Shown: positions 1-7,540 of the stretch, one piece after another
Layout of the letters: every line of letters starts with the position of its first letter
Numbering within the stretch: position 1 is the first letter of the stretch
From: Haloplanus sp. CK5-1
GTDB taxonomy: Archaea > Halobacteriota > Halobacteria > Halobacteriales > Haloferacaceae
DNA: 64,000 nucleotides
Direction of reading: 5' to 3'
Assembly (NCBI RefSeq): GCF_037201915.1
Contig: NZ_CP147505.1
Location: forward strand, 2,976,001-3,040,000
Made by a program: the position numbers and the translations under genes
The notes under the pieces: generated by a model
The model's input: only the letters and a program-made list of their open reading frames with translations
What the model was told of the DNA's origin: nothing
Database searches by the model: none

Positions 1-107
1 TCGCGGATCCGGACGGCCTGGTCGCGGGCCCGACGGTCGAACTCCTCGCGGATCTCGGGGTCGGTCGATCGCTCGACTGCGGCGACGAGGTCCGGTTCGT
101 CGCCCAT
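1..107 (-). CDS. hypothetical protein, N-terminal part only
   Basis: Only the first 35 codons are inside the window; the gene runs off the left edge. Its ATG (107-105) overlaps the stop codon of the upstream PspA-like gene by one base (TGATG), so the two are almost certainly translationally coupled. The visible peptide starts MGDEPDLVAAVER and is rich in Arg, Asp and Glu, as expected for a haloarchaeal cytoplasmic protein. No family can be recognised from this fragment. The coupling suggests a role related to the PspA-like protein. Confidence 0.6.
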   Translation of the reverse strand, partial: MGDEPDLVAAVERSTDPEIREEFDRRARDQAVRIR

Positions 108-940
108 CAAGCCGACTCCTCGCGGTCGTTGTCGGTCTCGCCCTCACTCTCGCGTTCGCTCTCCCGCAGTTCGTCGAGTTCCGCCTCGACGTCGTCGTCG
201 ACGGGAGCCGTCGATTCGTCGGCGTCGGCCTCGGAACCACCCGACTCCCCCAACTCCGCCTTGAGCGTCTCCAGTTCGGCGTCCACCTCGGTCGACGTCC
301 GCCCGGACTCCAGCTGGCGGTCGATCTCGTCTTTGTCCGAGAGGGCGTCCTCGAAGGCACCCGACTCCTGGAGTTCGTCCATCGCGGCCGACCGAGCCTC
401 CATCTCGTCGGTCCGCTCCTCGGCGCGTTCGAGCGCCCGACCCACGTCGCCCATCTCGTCGCCGACGCCGCTGATCGCCTCCGAGACGCGGTTCGACGCC
501 TCCGCGGCCTCGTAGCGCGCCTTCATCGTCTCCTTTTTCGTGCGGAACTCCTCGATCCGGCTCTGGAGGGTGTTCTTCTTCTCGACGAGGTCGTCCTGTG
601 TCGACTGGAGGTCGGCGATCTGACCCTCCAACTCCTCGATCTGGGTCATCTTCTCCTTCTTTTTCTCCAGTGCCCGCCGCGCGAGGTCCTCACGGTCCTG
701 GCGTACGGCTTCGCGGGCCTGTTCGTTGTGTTTCTCGACGTTGTCCTCGAGGCGACGCTTCTGGATCTCGAGGCGCTTCTTCTGTGTCGTCAGATCGGCG
801 ATACCCTGTTTGACCTGCTGGAGTTCGTCGCGCATCCGCTCGTAGGAGTAGTCGAGCGTCTCGGTTGGGTCCTCCGCCCGGTTCAGGAGGGCGTTGAGCT
901 TCGACCGAACGACGTAGGAGGCCCGCGAGAGTATTCCCAT
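107..940 (-). CDS. PspA/IM30 family protein
   Basis: This is a 277-residue PspA/IM30 (ESCRT-III-like membrane repair) protein. The start at 940 is preferred over 1012 because MGILSRASYVVRSKLNALL is the typical amphipathic PspA N terminus. Residues about 15-190 form a long, charged coiled coil (ERMRDELQQVKQGI onward), as in the family. The last about 90 residues are a very acidic Glu/Asp tail, so the protein is longer than the usual 220-230 residues. PspA proteins bind stressed membranes and form rods or rings that limit ion leakage. The gene is coupled by a one-base overlap to the next gene at the window edge. Confidence 0.85.
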   Translation of the reverse strand: MGILSRASYVVRSKLNALLNRAEDPTETLDYSYERMRDELQQVKQGIADLTTQKKRLEIQKRRLEDNVEKHNEQAREAVRQDREDLARRALEKKKEKMTQIEELEGQIADLQSTQDDLVEKKNTLQSRIEEFRTKKETMKARYEAAEASNRVSEAISGVGDEMGDVGRALERAEERTDEMEARSAAMDELQESGAFEDALSDKDEIDRQLESGRTSTEVDAELETLKAELGESGGSEADADESTAPVDDDVEAELDELRESERESEGETDNDREESA

Positions 941-1016
941 ACCCCTCCTTGGGGACGCGGGCCTTAAAATCTCACCCGGCGACAGGATCGTAAGGGAGGG
1001 AATCGTAGCCAACGGT

Positions 1017-1607
1017 GTGACGACCGAACGCGTCCGGATTCCGGGGACACGTCCAGTTCGGGGGAGTCTCGACAGCGACGACGGCGACGCCCGGGCCGTC
1101 GTCGTCGCGGCCCCCCCACACCCCCAGTGTGGCGGCGACCGACACGACGGCCGCCTGCGTGCGGTGAGCGCGGCCCTCCCCGAGGGGATCGACTGTCTGC
1201 GTTTCGATTACGGTCCCTGGGACGAGGGGCGGGGCGAACGCGCCGACGCCCGCGCCGCCCGGGAGTGGGCGGCCGACCGCTACGACCGCGTGGCCCTCTT
1301 CGGCTACAGTTTCGGCGGTGGCGTCGCGCTCCTGACAGCCGCCGCCGTGAGCGGCCCAGTCGCCGCGCTCTCGCCCGTCGCCCGCCTCGACGACGGGAGC
1401 GACGTGGTCGCCGCCGTCGACCGGGTCGACGACCCGCTGTGGGTCGGCTACGGGATCCGCGACGACACCGTCGACGCCGAACGGGTCGGCGAGGCGGTCG
1501 GCGGCCGGGGTGGGACGGTCGAGACGTTCCCGGCCGACCACGTCTTCGTCGGCCGGGAGGCGCGGGTGGGGAGCGCGGTGGCGGCCTTCTTCGAGGACGT
1601 GCTGTGA
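1017..1607 (+). CDS. alpha/beta hydrolase, dienelactone-hydrolase-like
   Basis: This 196-residue protein has the alpha/beta hydrolase nucleophile elbow GYSFGG (Ser at about residue 98). A candidate acid (RDD) lies near residue 150 and a candidate catalytic His (ADHVF) near residue 176, so the Ser-Asp-His triad looks complete. The start is a GTG at 1017 preceded by a GGGAGGG Shine-Dalgarno-like stretch at 994-1000. It is short for the fold, matching the small haloarchaeal dienelactone hydrolase-like group. The substrate cannot be told. It is divergent from the pspA-like gene, with 76 bp between the starts. Confidence 0.8.
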   Translation: MTTERVRIPGTRPVRGSLDSDDGDARAVVVAAPPHPQCGGDRHDGRLRAVSAALPEGIDCLRFDYGPWDEGRGERADARAAREWAADRYDRVALFGYSFGGGVALLTAAAVSGPVAALSPVARLDDGSDVVAAVDRVDDPLWVGYGIRDDTVDAERVGEAVGGRGGTVETFPADHVFVGREARVGSAVAAFFEDVL

Positions 1608-1666
1608 TCCGGAGGGCAGCCACCGCACGCGAGCGATTTTTGCTACTCGCCGCCGTACGGGACGGC

Positions 1667-2179
1667 GTGTCATCGACCAGCTACACCCGACGCGGGGTGG
1701 TCGGCCTCGGGGCCGCGATCGCGACGAGTCTCACCGGGTGCGCGGGTGGCGATGGGGGATCGGGGACCGATCCGGCCACCGATACCGACGACGCGCGATC
1801 CAACGACCTCGACCGCCGCGAGGCGAACGTCGTCGGCGTGACCGTCGAGAGTGAGGGCGGTGGCGACTACCGGTTCGACGTGACGCTCCTGCACGACGAC
1901 GACGGCGAGGACGGCTACGCCGACTGGTGGCAGGTCGAGACGCTCGCGGGGGAACGACTGGGTCGACGTGACCTGGCCCACCCCCACGGAACCCGCGAGT
2001 TCACGCGGTCGAGGACGGTTTCGGTGCCGGTCGGGACGACCTGCGTCGTCGTTCGTGGGCACGATCGGACCCACGGCTGCGGTGGACGGGCGATGCTCGT
2101 GAACGTCGAAACCGGCGACGGTACCGCCGTCTACCAAGGGTCGGAGCGGGAGTCGGTCGCCGACCGCGAGTGTCGATAG
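1667..2179 (+). CDS. putative Tat-exported lipoprotein
   Basis: The 170-residue product begins with a twin-arginine signal (YTRRGVVGLG) followed by a hydrophobic stretch and a lipobox LTGC with Cys at residue 25. It is therefore likely exported by Tat, cleaved, and lipid-anchored on the outer face of the membrane. The linker is rich in Gly, Asp and Thr. The mature domain is beta-rich and contains two Cys (TTCVVV, HGCGG) that could form a disulfide. The frame stays open upstream, but a GTG at 1667 directly before the signal peptide is the natural start. No enzymatic family is recognised. Confidence 0.7.
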   Translation: MSSTSYTRRGVVGLGAAIATSLTGCAGGDGGSGTDPATDTDDARSNDLDRREANVVGVTVESEGGGDYRFDVTLLHDDDGEDGYADWWQVETLAGERLGRRDLAHPHGTREFTRSRTVSVPVGTTCVVVRGHDRTHGCGGRAMLVNVETGDGTAVYQGSERESVADRECR

Positions 2180-2207
2180 CCGTGGTCCCAACGAACGCGT
2201 GCTCCCG

Positions 2208-2438
2208 CTACTCGTCTCGCTGTGCCCGCCGAGAGAGCTTGAGATACGTGGCGAGGCCGAGGATGGTCGCCGGCCAGAGACCGACGAACTGCCCTTTCTG
2301 CTTGTCGCCGCGCACGTAGTAGTAGTACAGCGCCAGCGCGACGGAGCCGACGGCGGCCAGTCCCGCCGGGCCGAGGCCGGTCGATTCGAGGTCGTCTGCC
2401 AGTTCGTCCGTCGGTTCGTCGTTTGTTGTGTCGCTCAC
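2208..2438 (-). CDS. small membrane protein
   Basis: This 76-residue protein has an acidic cytoplasmic N terminus (about 25 residues) and two hydrophobic segments (LAAVGSVALALYYYYV and FVGLWPATILGLATYL), ending in a basic-acidic tail. It looks like a two-helix inner membrane protein of unknown function. It is the last intact host gene before the first insertion and is convergent with the lipoprotein gene. Confidence 0.7.
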   Translation of the reverse strand: MSDTTNDEPTDELADDLESTGLGPAGLAAVGSVALALYYYYVRGDKQKGQFVGLWPATILGLATYLKLSRRAQRDE

Positions 2439-2507
2439 CTCTATCGGTTGGTCCCCAGACGGGTATCTCTTTCGTCCGTGTGACAGGAAAAGCCGTTCGT
2501 CGACGGG

Positions 2508-2551
2508 TCAGTTGTACTCCCGCCAGCGGTAGCCACACTCCTTGCATTTGA
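2508..2551 (-). pseudogene. tfs: 3' end of the chromosomal tfs gene, cut off by element integration
   Basis: Read on the minus strand this stretch encodes FKCKECGYRWREYN and a stop codon, which is the characteristic C-terminal zinc-ribbon end of archaeal transcription factor S (TFS/RPA12-like). Codons are GC-rich, like the host. The remainder of the same gene lies about 5 kb away at 7533-7820. The break is at the shared octamer GCATTTGA (2544-2551 and 7533-7540). The fragment has no start of its own and is presumably silent. Confidence 0.85.
2544..2551 (+). repeat. left att core octamer
   Basis: The octamer GCATTTGA is repeated directly at 7533-7540. It corresponds to codons F-K-C of tfs on the minus strand and marks the crossover of the integrated element. 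Confidence 0.8.
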
Positions 2552-2557
2552 TGCGTG

Positions 2558-2568
2558 GTAACAGCGTA
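2558..2568 (+). promoter_or_regulatory. putative integrase-binding site, left
   Basis: GTAACAGCGTA starts 6 nt inside the left core. Its near-identical inverted partner (GTAATAGCGTA on the minus strand) ends 7 nt inside the right core at 7515-7525. The symmetric placement is what is expected for integrase core-proximal or arm sites of a tyrosine-recombinase element. Confidence 0.5.
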
Positions 2569-2664
2569 TACAAAAATCAAATTTATAGCCCATATGTACT
2601 CAAACTAACAAGAAAATCCTCAAACTCAGGTCTTTTATCTCGTTAGCGTAAGCAAATCGTAGCA

Positions 2665-2673
2665 TTTATTATT
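2665..2673 (+). promoter_or_regulatory. TATA-like box for the element's RHH-integrase operon
   Basis: TTTATTATT is centred about 29 nt upstream of the ATG at 2698, consistent with a near-leaderless archaeal promoter. Confidence 0.5.
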
Positions 2674-2697
2674 GTATAGTTATACGTTTTATTTGCT

Positions 2698-3039
2698 ATG
2701 TCAGAAAAAAATGACGAGGAAAAACCAGATAAGAAACTCGTTGGCGTCAGAGTTGAACCAAAGAGACACGAGCGATGGACTGAGTTTGTCGAAGAGTCTG
2801 ATGAATTTGGCTCGCTTGCTCAGGTCCTGAGGGTAGGGGTTGAATCCGTAATCAACGATGAAGAGGACGATTTGGACGAACAGTTGGATATGCTGAGGGA
2901 TGAACTGGAAATGCTGAGACAAGAGAACCGCCGTACGCGTGAAGCTGTTGAGGAAGTCCCTGAGAAAGTGGATGGTGCTACACAGGTGGCAGAGGAGGTG
3001 ATTTATCGGCTTGAGGAATTCGAGGGTGATCTGGAATGA
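2698..3039 (+). CDS. ribbon-helix-helix-like coiled-coil protein of the tfs element
   Basis: This 113-residue protein has an N-terminal part that looks like a ribbon-helix-helix/CopG DNA-binding fold (KLVGVRVEPKRHERWTEFVE, then SLAQVLRVGVESVI). A Glu/Leu-rich coiled coil follows at about residues 55-113. Its last four bases overlap the integrase start (ATGA), so it is translationally coupled to the integrase. Such small DNA-binding partners next to haloarchaeal element integrases are likely recombination directionality factors or autoregulators; that role here is inference. Codon use is AT-rich, unlike the flanking chromosome. Confidence 0.7.
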   Translation: MSEKNDEEKPDKKLVGVRVEPKRHERWTEFVEESDEFGSLAQVLRVGVESVINDEEDDLDEQLDMLRDELEMLRQENRRTREAVEEVPEKVDGATQVAEEVIYRLEEFEGDLE

Positions 3040-3359
3040 GAACAGAGTTCGAAAGTTTTGTTGACTATCTCAAAGCCCGTAAGTCGAAGAGTACGTGGCT
3101 TAATCGACAGAGTGGTTTGAAGAAATTGAATGAGTGGATGGACGAGAAAGACTACGAGTTGGAAGATTTGGATGCTGTGACACTGGAGAGCTTCTTGACT
3201 TGGATGGCTAACGGAGACGTGTCTAATCGCACTGCTTACGAGTATATGACGGCGGTTCGTCTGTTCTTTGATTGGTACGAGAAACGGTCCGATTTCACCG
3301 TGAATCCTGCGAGGAATGTTGACACGGATTGGATTGATAAAGACGAGCCGAAGCACTCG

Positions 3360-4049
3360 GGTCGCGTTAAGTTAGAGGATGAGGCGGACGAGTTCTGAGT
3401 GCTTATGCCAGAATTCGACCGCCTCAACGGATGTATCGAGTGGATCGACTTGTCGTTTGTGGAGCGAAAGCGGACTCCCGAGTGGGCGATTCAAGTGGGC
3501 ATCCGGTGTCATCTCGCAGGTATGTCAACAAGGGATGCCAGTCAGTTTCTCGATGAGTTGGGAGTCAAACGTAGTCACGTCGCGGTTCACAACTGGGTGC
3601 ACAAGGCCGATCTACAGCCGATGTCGACGGTGAGTGCGGATCAACTTGCGGTCGACGAGAAAGTGATCCGCATCAACGGCGACGACTACTGGCTGTACGG
3701 TGCCGTCGATCCCCAAACGACGAAATCCTGCAGTTCAGGCTGTTTCCAGCGACGACGAAACAGACGACGCGATGGTTTCTGACCGAGCTGCATCGGCAAT
3801 ATCGGCTAGATGGCGTCGAATTTCTCGTCGATGACGCCGATTATCTAGTGAACGTCCTCGACGAAGACGGGTACCGATTCCAGATGATTTCACACGGGAA
3901 TCGGAATGCCATCGAACGTGTCTTTTGGGAGATAGAACAACGAACCTCATCGTTCGCAACTAGTTTCAGCCATGTCGAACCGCAGACAGCAGAATCGTGG
4001 CTCCAAGCCCTCGCCGTCCGGCACAACTCACGCCAAAGTTAACGCGACC
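3360..4049 (+). mobile_element. IS6-family insertion sequence (ISH15-like), copy 1, defective
   Basis: This 690-bp element has terminal inverted repeats GGTCGCGTTAA at both ends and is flanked by an exact 8-bp target duplication, AGCACTCG (3352-3359 and 4050-4057). Length, repeats and duplication all fit IS6. It lies inside the integrase of the tfs element. A nearly identical, intact 691-bp copy is at 34922-35612, so this one differs by a single lost base that frameshifts its transposase. Confidence 0.9.
3405..4042 (+). pseudogene. IS6-family transposase, frameshifted
   Basis: The reading frame starts MPEFDRLNGC and matches the intact copy at 34929-35567. At about 3720 the sequence reads AAACGACGAAA where the intact copy has AAACGAACGAAA; this one-base loss shifts the frame and separates the first Asp (AVDEK) from the second Asp (LVDDADY) and the Glu (AIERVFWEIE) of the DDE triad. 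The IS could only move if transposase is supplied from the other copy. Confidence 0.88.
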
Positions 4050-4672
4050 AGCACTCGAAGCCAAATCTAACAGTTGAGGAGATGAGAGCATTGATCGAGT
4101 CAGCTCCGTCGATGAGGGCGAAAGCGATGATTAGCTTGATGGCAAGTACTGGGATTCGTGCTAAAGAGTGCTGTCAGGCTGAGATGGACAACTTGGACTT
4201 GGACGAGCGGAGCTTAATGATTGACACGGTTAAAACAGATTACGGCGAGAGACCCGTGTACTTCGATCTTCGAACGAAGCGTATTCTGAAAAAATATATT
4301 GAGAATGGATACCGTGAGAAGTACGCTTCAACAAATGACGAGTACATCTTCCTGAGCTATAACAAGAACCAGCACAAGGAGCATCCGCACGTCAGTACAG
4401 ACCGTCTCCGTGATGACTTTCTCACAGCTGTCGAGAACTGTGAGAAGATTCAGGATAAGGTTGAGAAAGAGGAAATGGAAGACGGCAGGGAGCGTAGCAC
4501 GATTGGAACGCATATTCTGCGTCGTTCCTTCTCTCAGCATTGGATCGATAACGGTGGAGACTTGATGTCGCTTAAGAACCACCAAGGGTGGGAAAATCTG
4601 GAGACGGCTAAACAGTACTTGAGCGATGATGTAGACCGTGAGACTCGTGACAGATACGGTCTCAGCCTCTAA

Positions 4673-4905
4673 CTGTTCGAGGCGTTCTCATAACTGCGTC
4701 CTCTCTACTATTGAATCTGCGTTGACGGAAGAATCGAGCAATCTCCTCAACAATTACTTGTGGGAATATAGAGTATCCTCGTTTATCTCAGAGATCATCT
4801 CACAGCTTGACGACAATCTGGCTATTGAGACTGATGTAGAAACGGGCTGGTGATACACTAACAGGAGGGTGTGATTATTTAGGGTTATAATTCGATCTAA
4901 CACGT
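4673..4905. other. gene-poor stretch after the integrase
   Basis: No convincing gene is seen. One forward frame is open up to 4853 and encodes an acidic, Leu/Ile-rich peptide (STIESALTEESSNLLNN and on), but it lacks a clear start and promoter and may be a remnant. Confidence 0.3.
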
Positions 4906-5034
4906 ATGTATGACAACCGTTGGAACAGAAACAGAGACATCGTATCGCCACAAGACCCAACTTTGAGTCCGAACCGAGAATTTGTTATCCAACCACAGAA
5001 GCAGAGTCACCGAATACAAGGTGATTTCGCATCT
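4906..5034 (+). pseudogene. 5' end of a gene cut by the ISH8-type element
   Basis: An ATG at 4906 is preceded by the TATA-like ATTATTTA (4874-4881) at leaderless spacing. The frame encodes a polar peptide beginning MYDNRWNRNRDIVSPQDP and runs straight into the left end of the IS4-type element, where it meets a TAG in the IS terminal repeat. It therefore looks like the start of a gene whose remainder was lost when the IS arrived. The original product is unknown. Confidence 0.4.
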
Positions 5035-6475
5035 GTTCTAGTTTAGTGGCGGTCAAAGCCGAACTCACCTCGTTCAACCTGCTCACGTAACCGATCTCTG
5101 TGTGGATTTGGATTTCGTGCCACCCATAACAACAGCTCGTCCAGATCTGGCAGTTCGTAGCCCAACTCGACCATGAGGTACAGCTGGATCAGATGAGCGT
5201 GGCGTTCGACGGCTAGCGAACAGCGACGGCGGGGGAGCCGCGACGCCGACGAGTCGGCGTCTTCGGCGGCTTCGGCCTCTCGTTGTCTTGCCTCAAGCGA
5301 CCGTAACTCATCCACGATTACACGACTCATCAGCAGCGAAATTGCCGCCATGATGATCAGCGCCTCGATGATGTAGGCGTCGGTCGTGTTGATCTCATCC
5401 AAGCCGAACCGCGACTTCAGCTCCTTGAACAGCAGTTCGACCTCCCAGCGCGCCCGATAGAGCTGCGCAATATCGGGCGCGCTATAGTCGTCTTTGCCGA
5501 GATTCGTCAGGTAGAGGTGGTACTCTTCGGTCTCCTCGTTGCGCAGGCCGACCAGTCGAAACGTCCGGGTCGCGCTGGCGCCCGACCCTCCCTTGCGCTC
5601 GAATGAGAGCGTGATGCGGACGTCGATCTCCTGTCGCTGCAGGTCGTCGAGGACGGCCTGCAGCGACTCCCCTTCGAGTGGGATACTGTTGCCCCGCCAC
5701 GTCCGCAGTTCTTCGACGATCTCGAAGTTCGCGTTTTCCTTGACGCGGGAGACGAACCAGCCGCCGTTCTGGTCGATGCGGTCGAACAGCCAGAAGTCGT
5801 AGAAGCCCAAATCGAGCAGTATGAGGGCGTCAGCTACCCACTCTCCGGTGGGTAGCTGACTCCGGTCGTGAGTAGTTCCGTCGGTTGTACGGAACCGGGT
5901 TGGAAGGCCGGTGGAGAGTGACTCTGTGAGGTGGAGCTTCAGTTCAGCCTGGTCTTCGCCAGTTGCTGCGTAGATATCAGCGGCGTCCTGGTACAGCGAA
6001 ACGATAGTTGCGTCGGCAATGAGGACGTCTCGAAAGCGTTCGAGACGTCCGTTCAACTCGGCTCGTCCGGTATCGAGATTTTCGATGGCGTCATCGAGAA
6101 TCTCTCGAAGGAGTGCAACGAAACCCGGTTCGAACCAGTCGTGGAACGCCGCGTAAGAGAGTTCCTCGCAGTCAGCCATCTCGACGTAGCGTTCGAGAAA
6201 TGCCTGGAGAGAGCGGTCTGATCCAGCGGCGAAACCGAACGAGAGCGTGTAGAATAGCGCAACGATGTCGAACTTCCGCTCTCGTTCGACAAGTGATGTT
6301 GCGCGAGCGCGCTCGCGCAACTCGTCGGAGGGAAACGCTCTTTGAATCCGGTCAACAATCACCGAATCCGGTGGGGTATAGGTCACACTTCCCACCGGAT
6401 TCCTCAACCGGGTAGTTGCAACGATATCCAATCAACAGACGGCGGTTGGATTCTTCGCTAAACTAGAACGCATGC
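5029..6475 (-). mobile_element. IS4-family insertion sequence (ISH8 group)
   Basis: Imperfect terminal inverted repeats GCATNNGTTCTAGTTTAG lie at 5029-5046 and, inverted, at 6458-6475, enclosing a full-length IS4-family transposase gene. No target duplication is visible in the flanks, although this family normally leaves a long one. That suggests the IS is one end of a deletion or recombination event, in line with the truncated genes on both sides. Confidence 0.75.
5043..6431 (-). CDS. IS4-family transposase (ISH8-type)
   Basis: This 462-residue DDE transposase has the first catalytic Asp in LIADATIVSLY (about residue 138), the second in LILLDLGFYDFW (about 209), and the Glu in the YRARWEVELLFKELKSRFG region (about 335), the YREK-type signature of IS4. 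An Ala/Glu-rich insert (EAEAAEDADSSA) near residue 390 is probably a surface loop. GC content is higher than in the surrounding element, showing recent arrival from a GC-rich host. The frame is intact, so the transposase may be active. Confidence 0.9.
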   Translation of the reverse strand: MDIVATTRLRNPVGSVTYTPPDSVIVDRIQRAFPSDELRERARATSLVERERKFDIVALFYTLSFGFAAGSDRSLQAFLERYVEMADCEELSYAAFHDWFEPGFVALLREILDDAIENLDTGRAELNGRLERFRDVLIADATIVSLYQDAADIYAATGEDQAELKLHLTESLSTGLPTRFRTTDGTTHDRSQLPTGEWVADALILLDLGFYDFWLFDRIDQNGGWFVSRVKENANFEIVEELRTWRGNSIPLEGESLQAVLDDLQRQEIDVRITLSFERKGGSGASATRTFRLVGLRNEETEEYHLYLTNLGKDDYSAPDIAQLYRARWEVELLFKELKSRFGLDEINTTDAYIIEALIIMAAISLLMSRVIVDELRSLEARQREAEAAEDADSSASRLPRRRCSLAVERHAHLIQLYLMVELGYELPDLDELLLWVARNPNPHRDRLREQVERGEFGFDRH

Positions 6476-6900
6476 CTTCTCCGTGAAAGACTGTCTTCGT
6501 CTGTGGGATCTCGGAAATGGGCAACTGGATTCCTCAGGTTGTGAAGCTCATCCAGTGCGACCCCATTTACTCCATCTGGTTCCACGATGTCCTTCTCAGC
6601 GAGGAAGTCCACAGCATCGTGGTACCCAAGCATATCATTTTCTGTAAACTCACCTGCGTCATATGCCATAGCACAGACAGACTGTTCTATGAATGATTGA
6701 CCGAGCAATATGGATCCAGAGAATATCCCGTAAATATAGGAGAGTTGTGAATCTTCATAGAGTGTTAGTGCTTTCTCACCACCGAACATCGACATTCCGT
6801 GTGAGTATTGCGGTCGGTGTTTAGAAATCCACTCAGCTCTTTCATTCATCCCGTCTCGTTCTGCCTCAATAAGCTCATTTACGTAGCTTTCTGCGTCCAT
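6463..6900 (-). pseudogene. HEPN-like protein, C terminus truncated by the IS4 element
   Basis: The 145-residue frame begins MDAESYVNELIEAERDGMNER. It contains a helical stretch and the motif LRNPVAHF, an R-x4-H pattern typical of HEPN domains, which are often RNases or toxins in mobile elements. The frame enters the IS terminal repeat right after FRDPTDEDSLS, and the stop codon (6463-6465) belongs to the IS. The R-x4-H motif is thus still encoded but the end of the domain is missing. Assignment to HEPN rests on this motif and the alpha-helical character only. Confidence 0.5.
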
Positions 6901-7107
6901 ATTGATTAATTTCTTACCTACATCATTACCAATGCTGGGTGCGTATGTTAGGTATTAACGACTCTTGTGAAATGTTTGCTCTCGACAGTCGCCAAGAGCT
7001 CAAATTAACCGCTACAGCTCGTCGATTTCCTGCCGACGCTTGCTGGACCTACCAGAACGTTACCGAACTTAACACCTTTATCCGACAGGCGTATATCCTC
7101 ACCTAAG
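6901..7107. other. intergenic region with the promoter of the element-borne tfs
   Basis: No gene is seen. TTTATCC at 7077-7083 lies about 29 nt before the tfs ATG and is preceded by CACC. The broken host tfs has a similar CACCTTT upstream of its ATG, hinting that the element copy derives from a host-type tfs locus together with its promoter. Confidence 0.45.
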
Positions 7108-7428
7108 ATGGAATTCTGTGACGAGTGCGGTTCGATGATGAAAAAACAGGATGGAGTGATGGTCTGCGATAGTTGTGGACATAGGGAAGAGCAGCAAAGA
7201 GACGCAGAAGACTTCATTACCACGACCAAGCAAACGGGTGATGAATTAATTGAGACGGAGGAAGGGGCGAATTTCGAAGGCAAGCCCACTGATGAGAGTG
7301 TTCATTGCGATGAGTGTGGAAACGGGAAGGCGTGGTACACAATCAAACAAACAGGGTCTGCTGATGAGCCCCCAACTCGATTTTTTAAATGTACTGAGTG
7401 CGGTAATCGCTGGCGAGACTATAACTGA
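7108..7428 (+). CDS. tfs: transcription factor S (TFS), element-encoded complete copy
   Basis: This 106-residue archaeal TFS (homologue of RPA12/TFIIS) stimulates RNA cleavage by stalled RNA polymerase. The N-terminal zinc ribbon (MEFCDECGSMM, then CDSCG) is joined by a linker to the C-terminal ribbon (CDECG at about residue 69, then FFKCTECGNRWRDYN). The acidic catalytic hairpin TGSADEPPTRF is intact. It is the same length as, and clearly homologous to, the host gene broken by this same element, but with AT-rich codons. It probably restores TFS function to the host; alternatively it could be an element-encoded variant that modulates RNA polymerase. Confidence 0.92.
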   Translation: MEFCDECGSMMKKQDGVMVCDSCGHREEQQRDAEDFITTTKQTGDELIETEEGANFEGKPTDESVHCDECGNGKAWYTIKQTGSADEPPTRFFKCTECGNRWRDYN

Positions 7429-7514
7429 AGTCTCTCCTCAAACTCGACCGTCTCAAATTCCGATTCAATTTCTCAAATAGCGATGGAAGTGCCGACTTTT
7501 GATTACGAATATGC

Positions 7515-7525
7515 TACGCTATTAC
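7515..7525 (-). promoter_or_regulatory. putative integrase-binding site, right
   Basis: On the minus strand this reads GTAATAGCGTA and mirrors the left site at 2558-2568, with 7 nt to the core octamer. One base differs between the two. Confidence 0.5.
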
Positions 7526-7532
7526 GTTTCTC

Positions 7533-7540
7533 GCATTTGA
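7533..7540 (+). repeat. right att core octamer
   Basis: GCATTTGA is the direct repeat of 2544-2551. Host tfs sequence resumes at this point. Confidence 0.8.

Larger units (their letters stand above)
3036..4672 (+). pseudogene. tyrosine integrase interrupted by an IS6-type element
   Basis: Residues 1-108 (3036-3359) are a SAM-like, core-binding integrase N-terminal domain. The catalytic domain continues at 4058 in the same frame once the IS and one target copy are removed (about 312 codons in total). Catalytic residues of the tyrosine recombinase family are visible: Arg in STGIRAKEC, the HILRR box, a second His in KNHQGW and the nucleophile in AKQYLSDD. It presumably catalysed integration of the element at the GCATTTGA core in tfs. 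The IS at 3360-4049 splits the two domains, so the gene is very likely dead. A separate product from an internal ATG (4082) would lack the DNA-clamp domain. Confidence 0.85.
2544..7540. mobile_element. integrated element (about 5 kb) inserted in the tfs gene
   Basis: The segment between the two halves of tfs is clearly AT-richer than the host. It is bounded by the direct repeat GCATTTGA (2544-2551, 7533-7540), and joining the halves at that octamer restores an uninterrupted tfs reading frame. Inside are a ribbon-helix-helix gene overlapping a tyrosine integrase, a HEPN-like gene and a complete tfs paralogue. Two insertion sequences (3360-4049 and about 5029-6475) have landed in it, leaving about 2.9 kb of original element. 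It was probably a small integrative plasmid or provirus; both the broken integrase and the missing genes suggest it is now immobile. Confidence 0.85.

Noticed and set aside
5029-6475. A target duplication around the ISH8-type element
   Set aside because: The short GCAT match on both sides belongs to the terminal repeats; the bases outside do not match.
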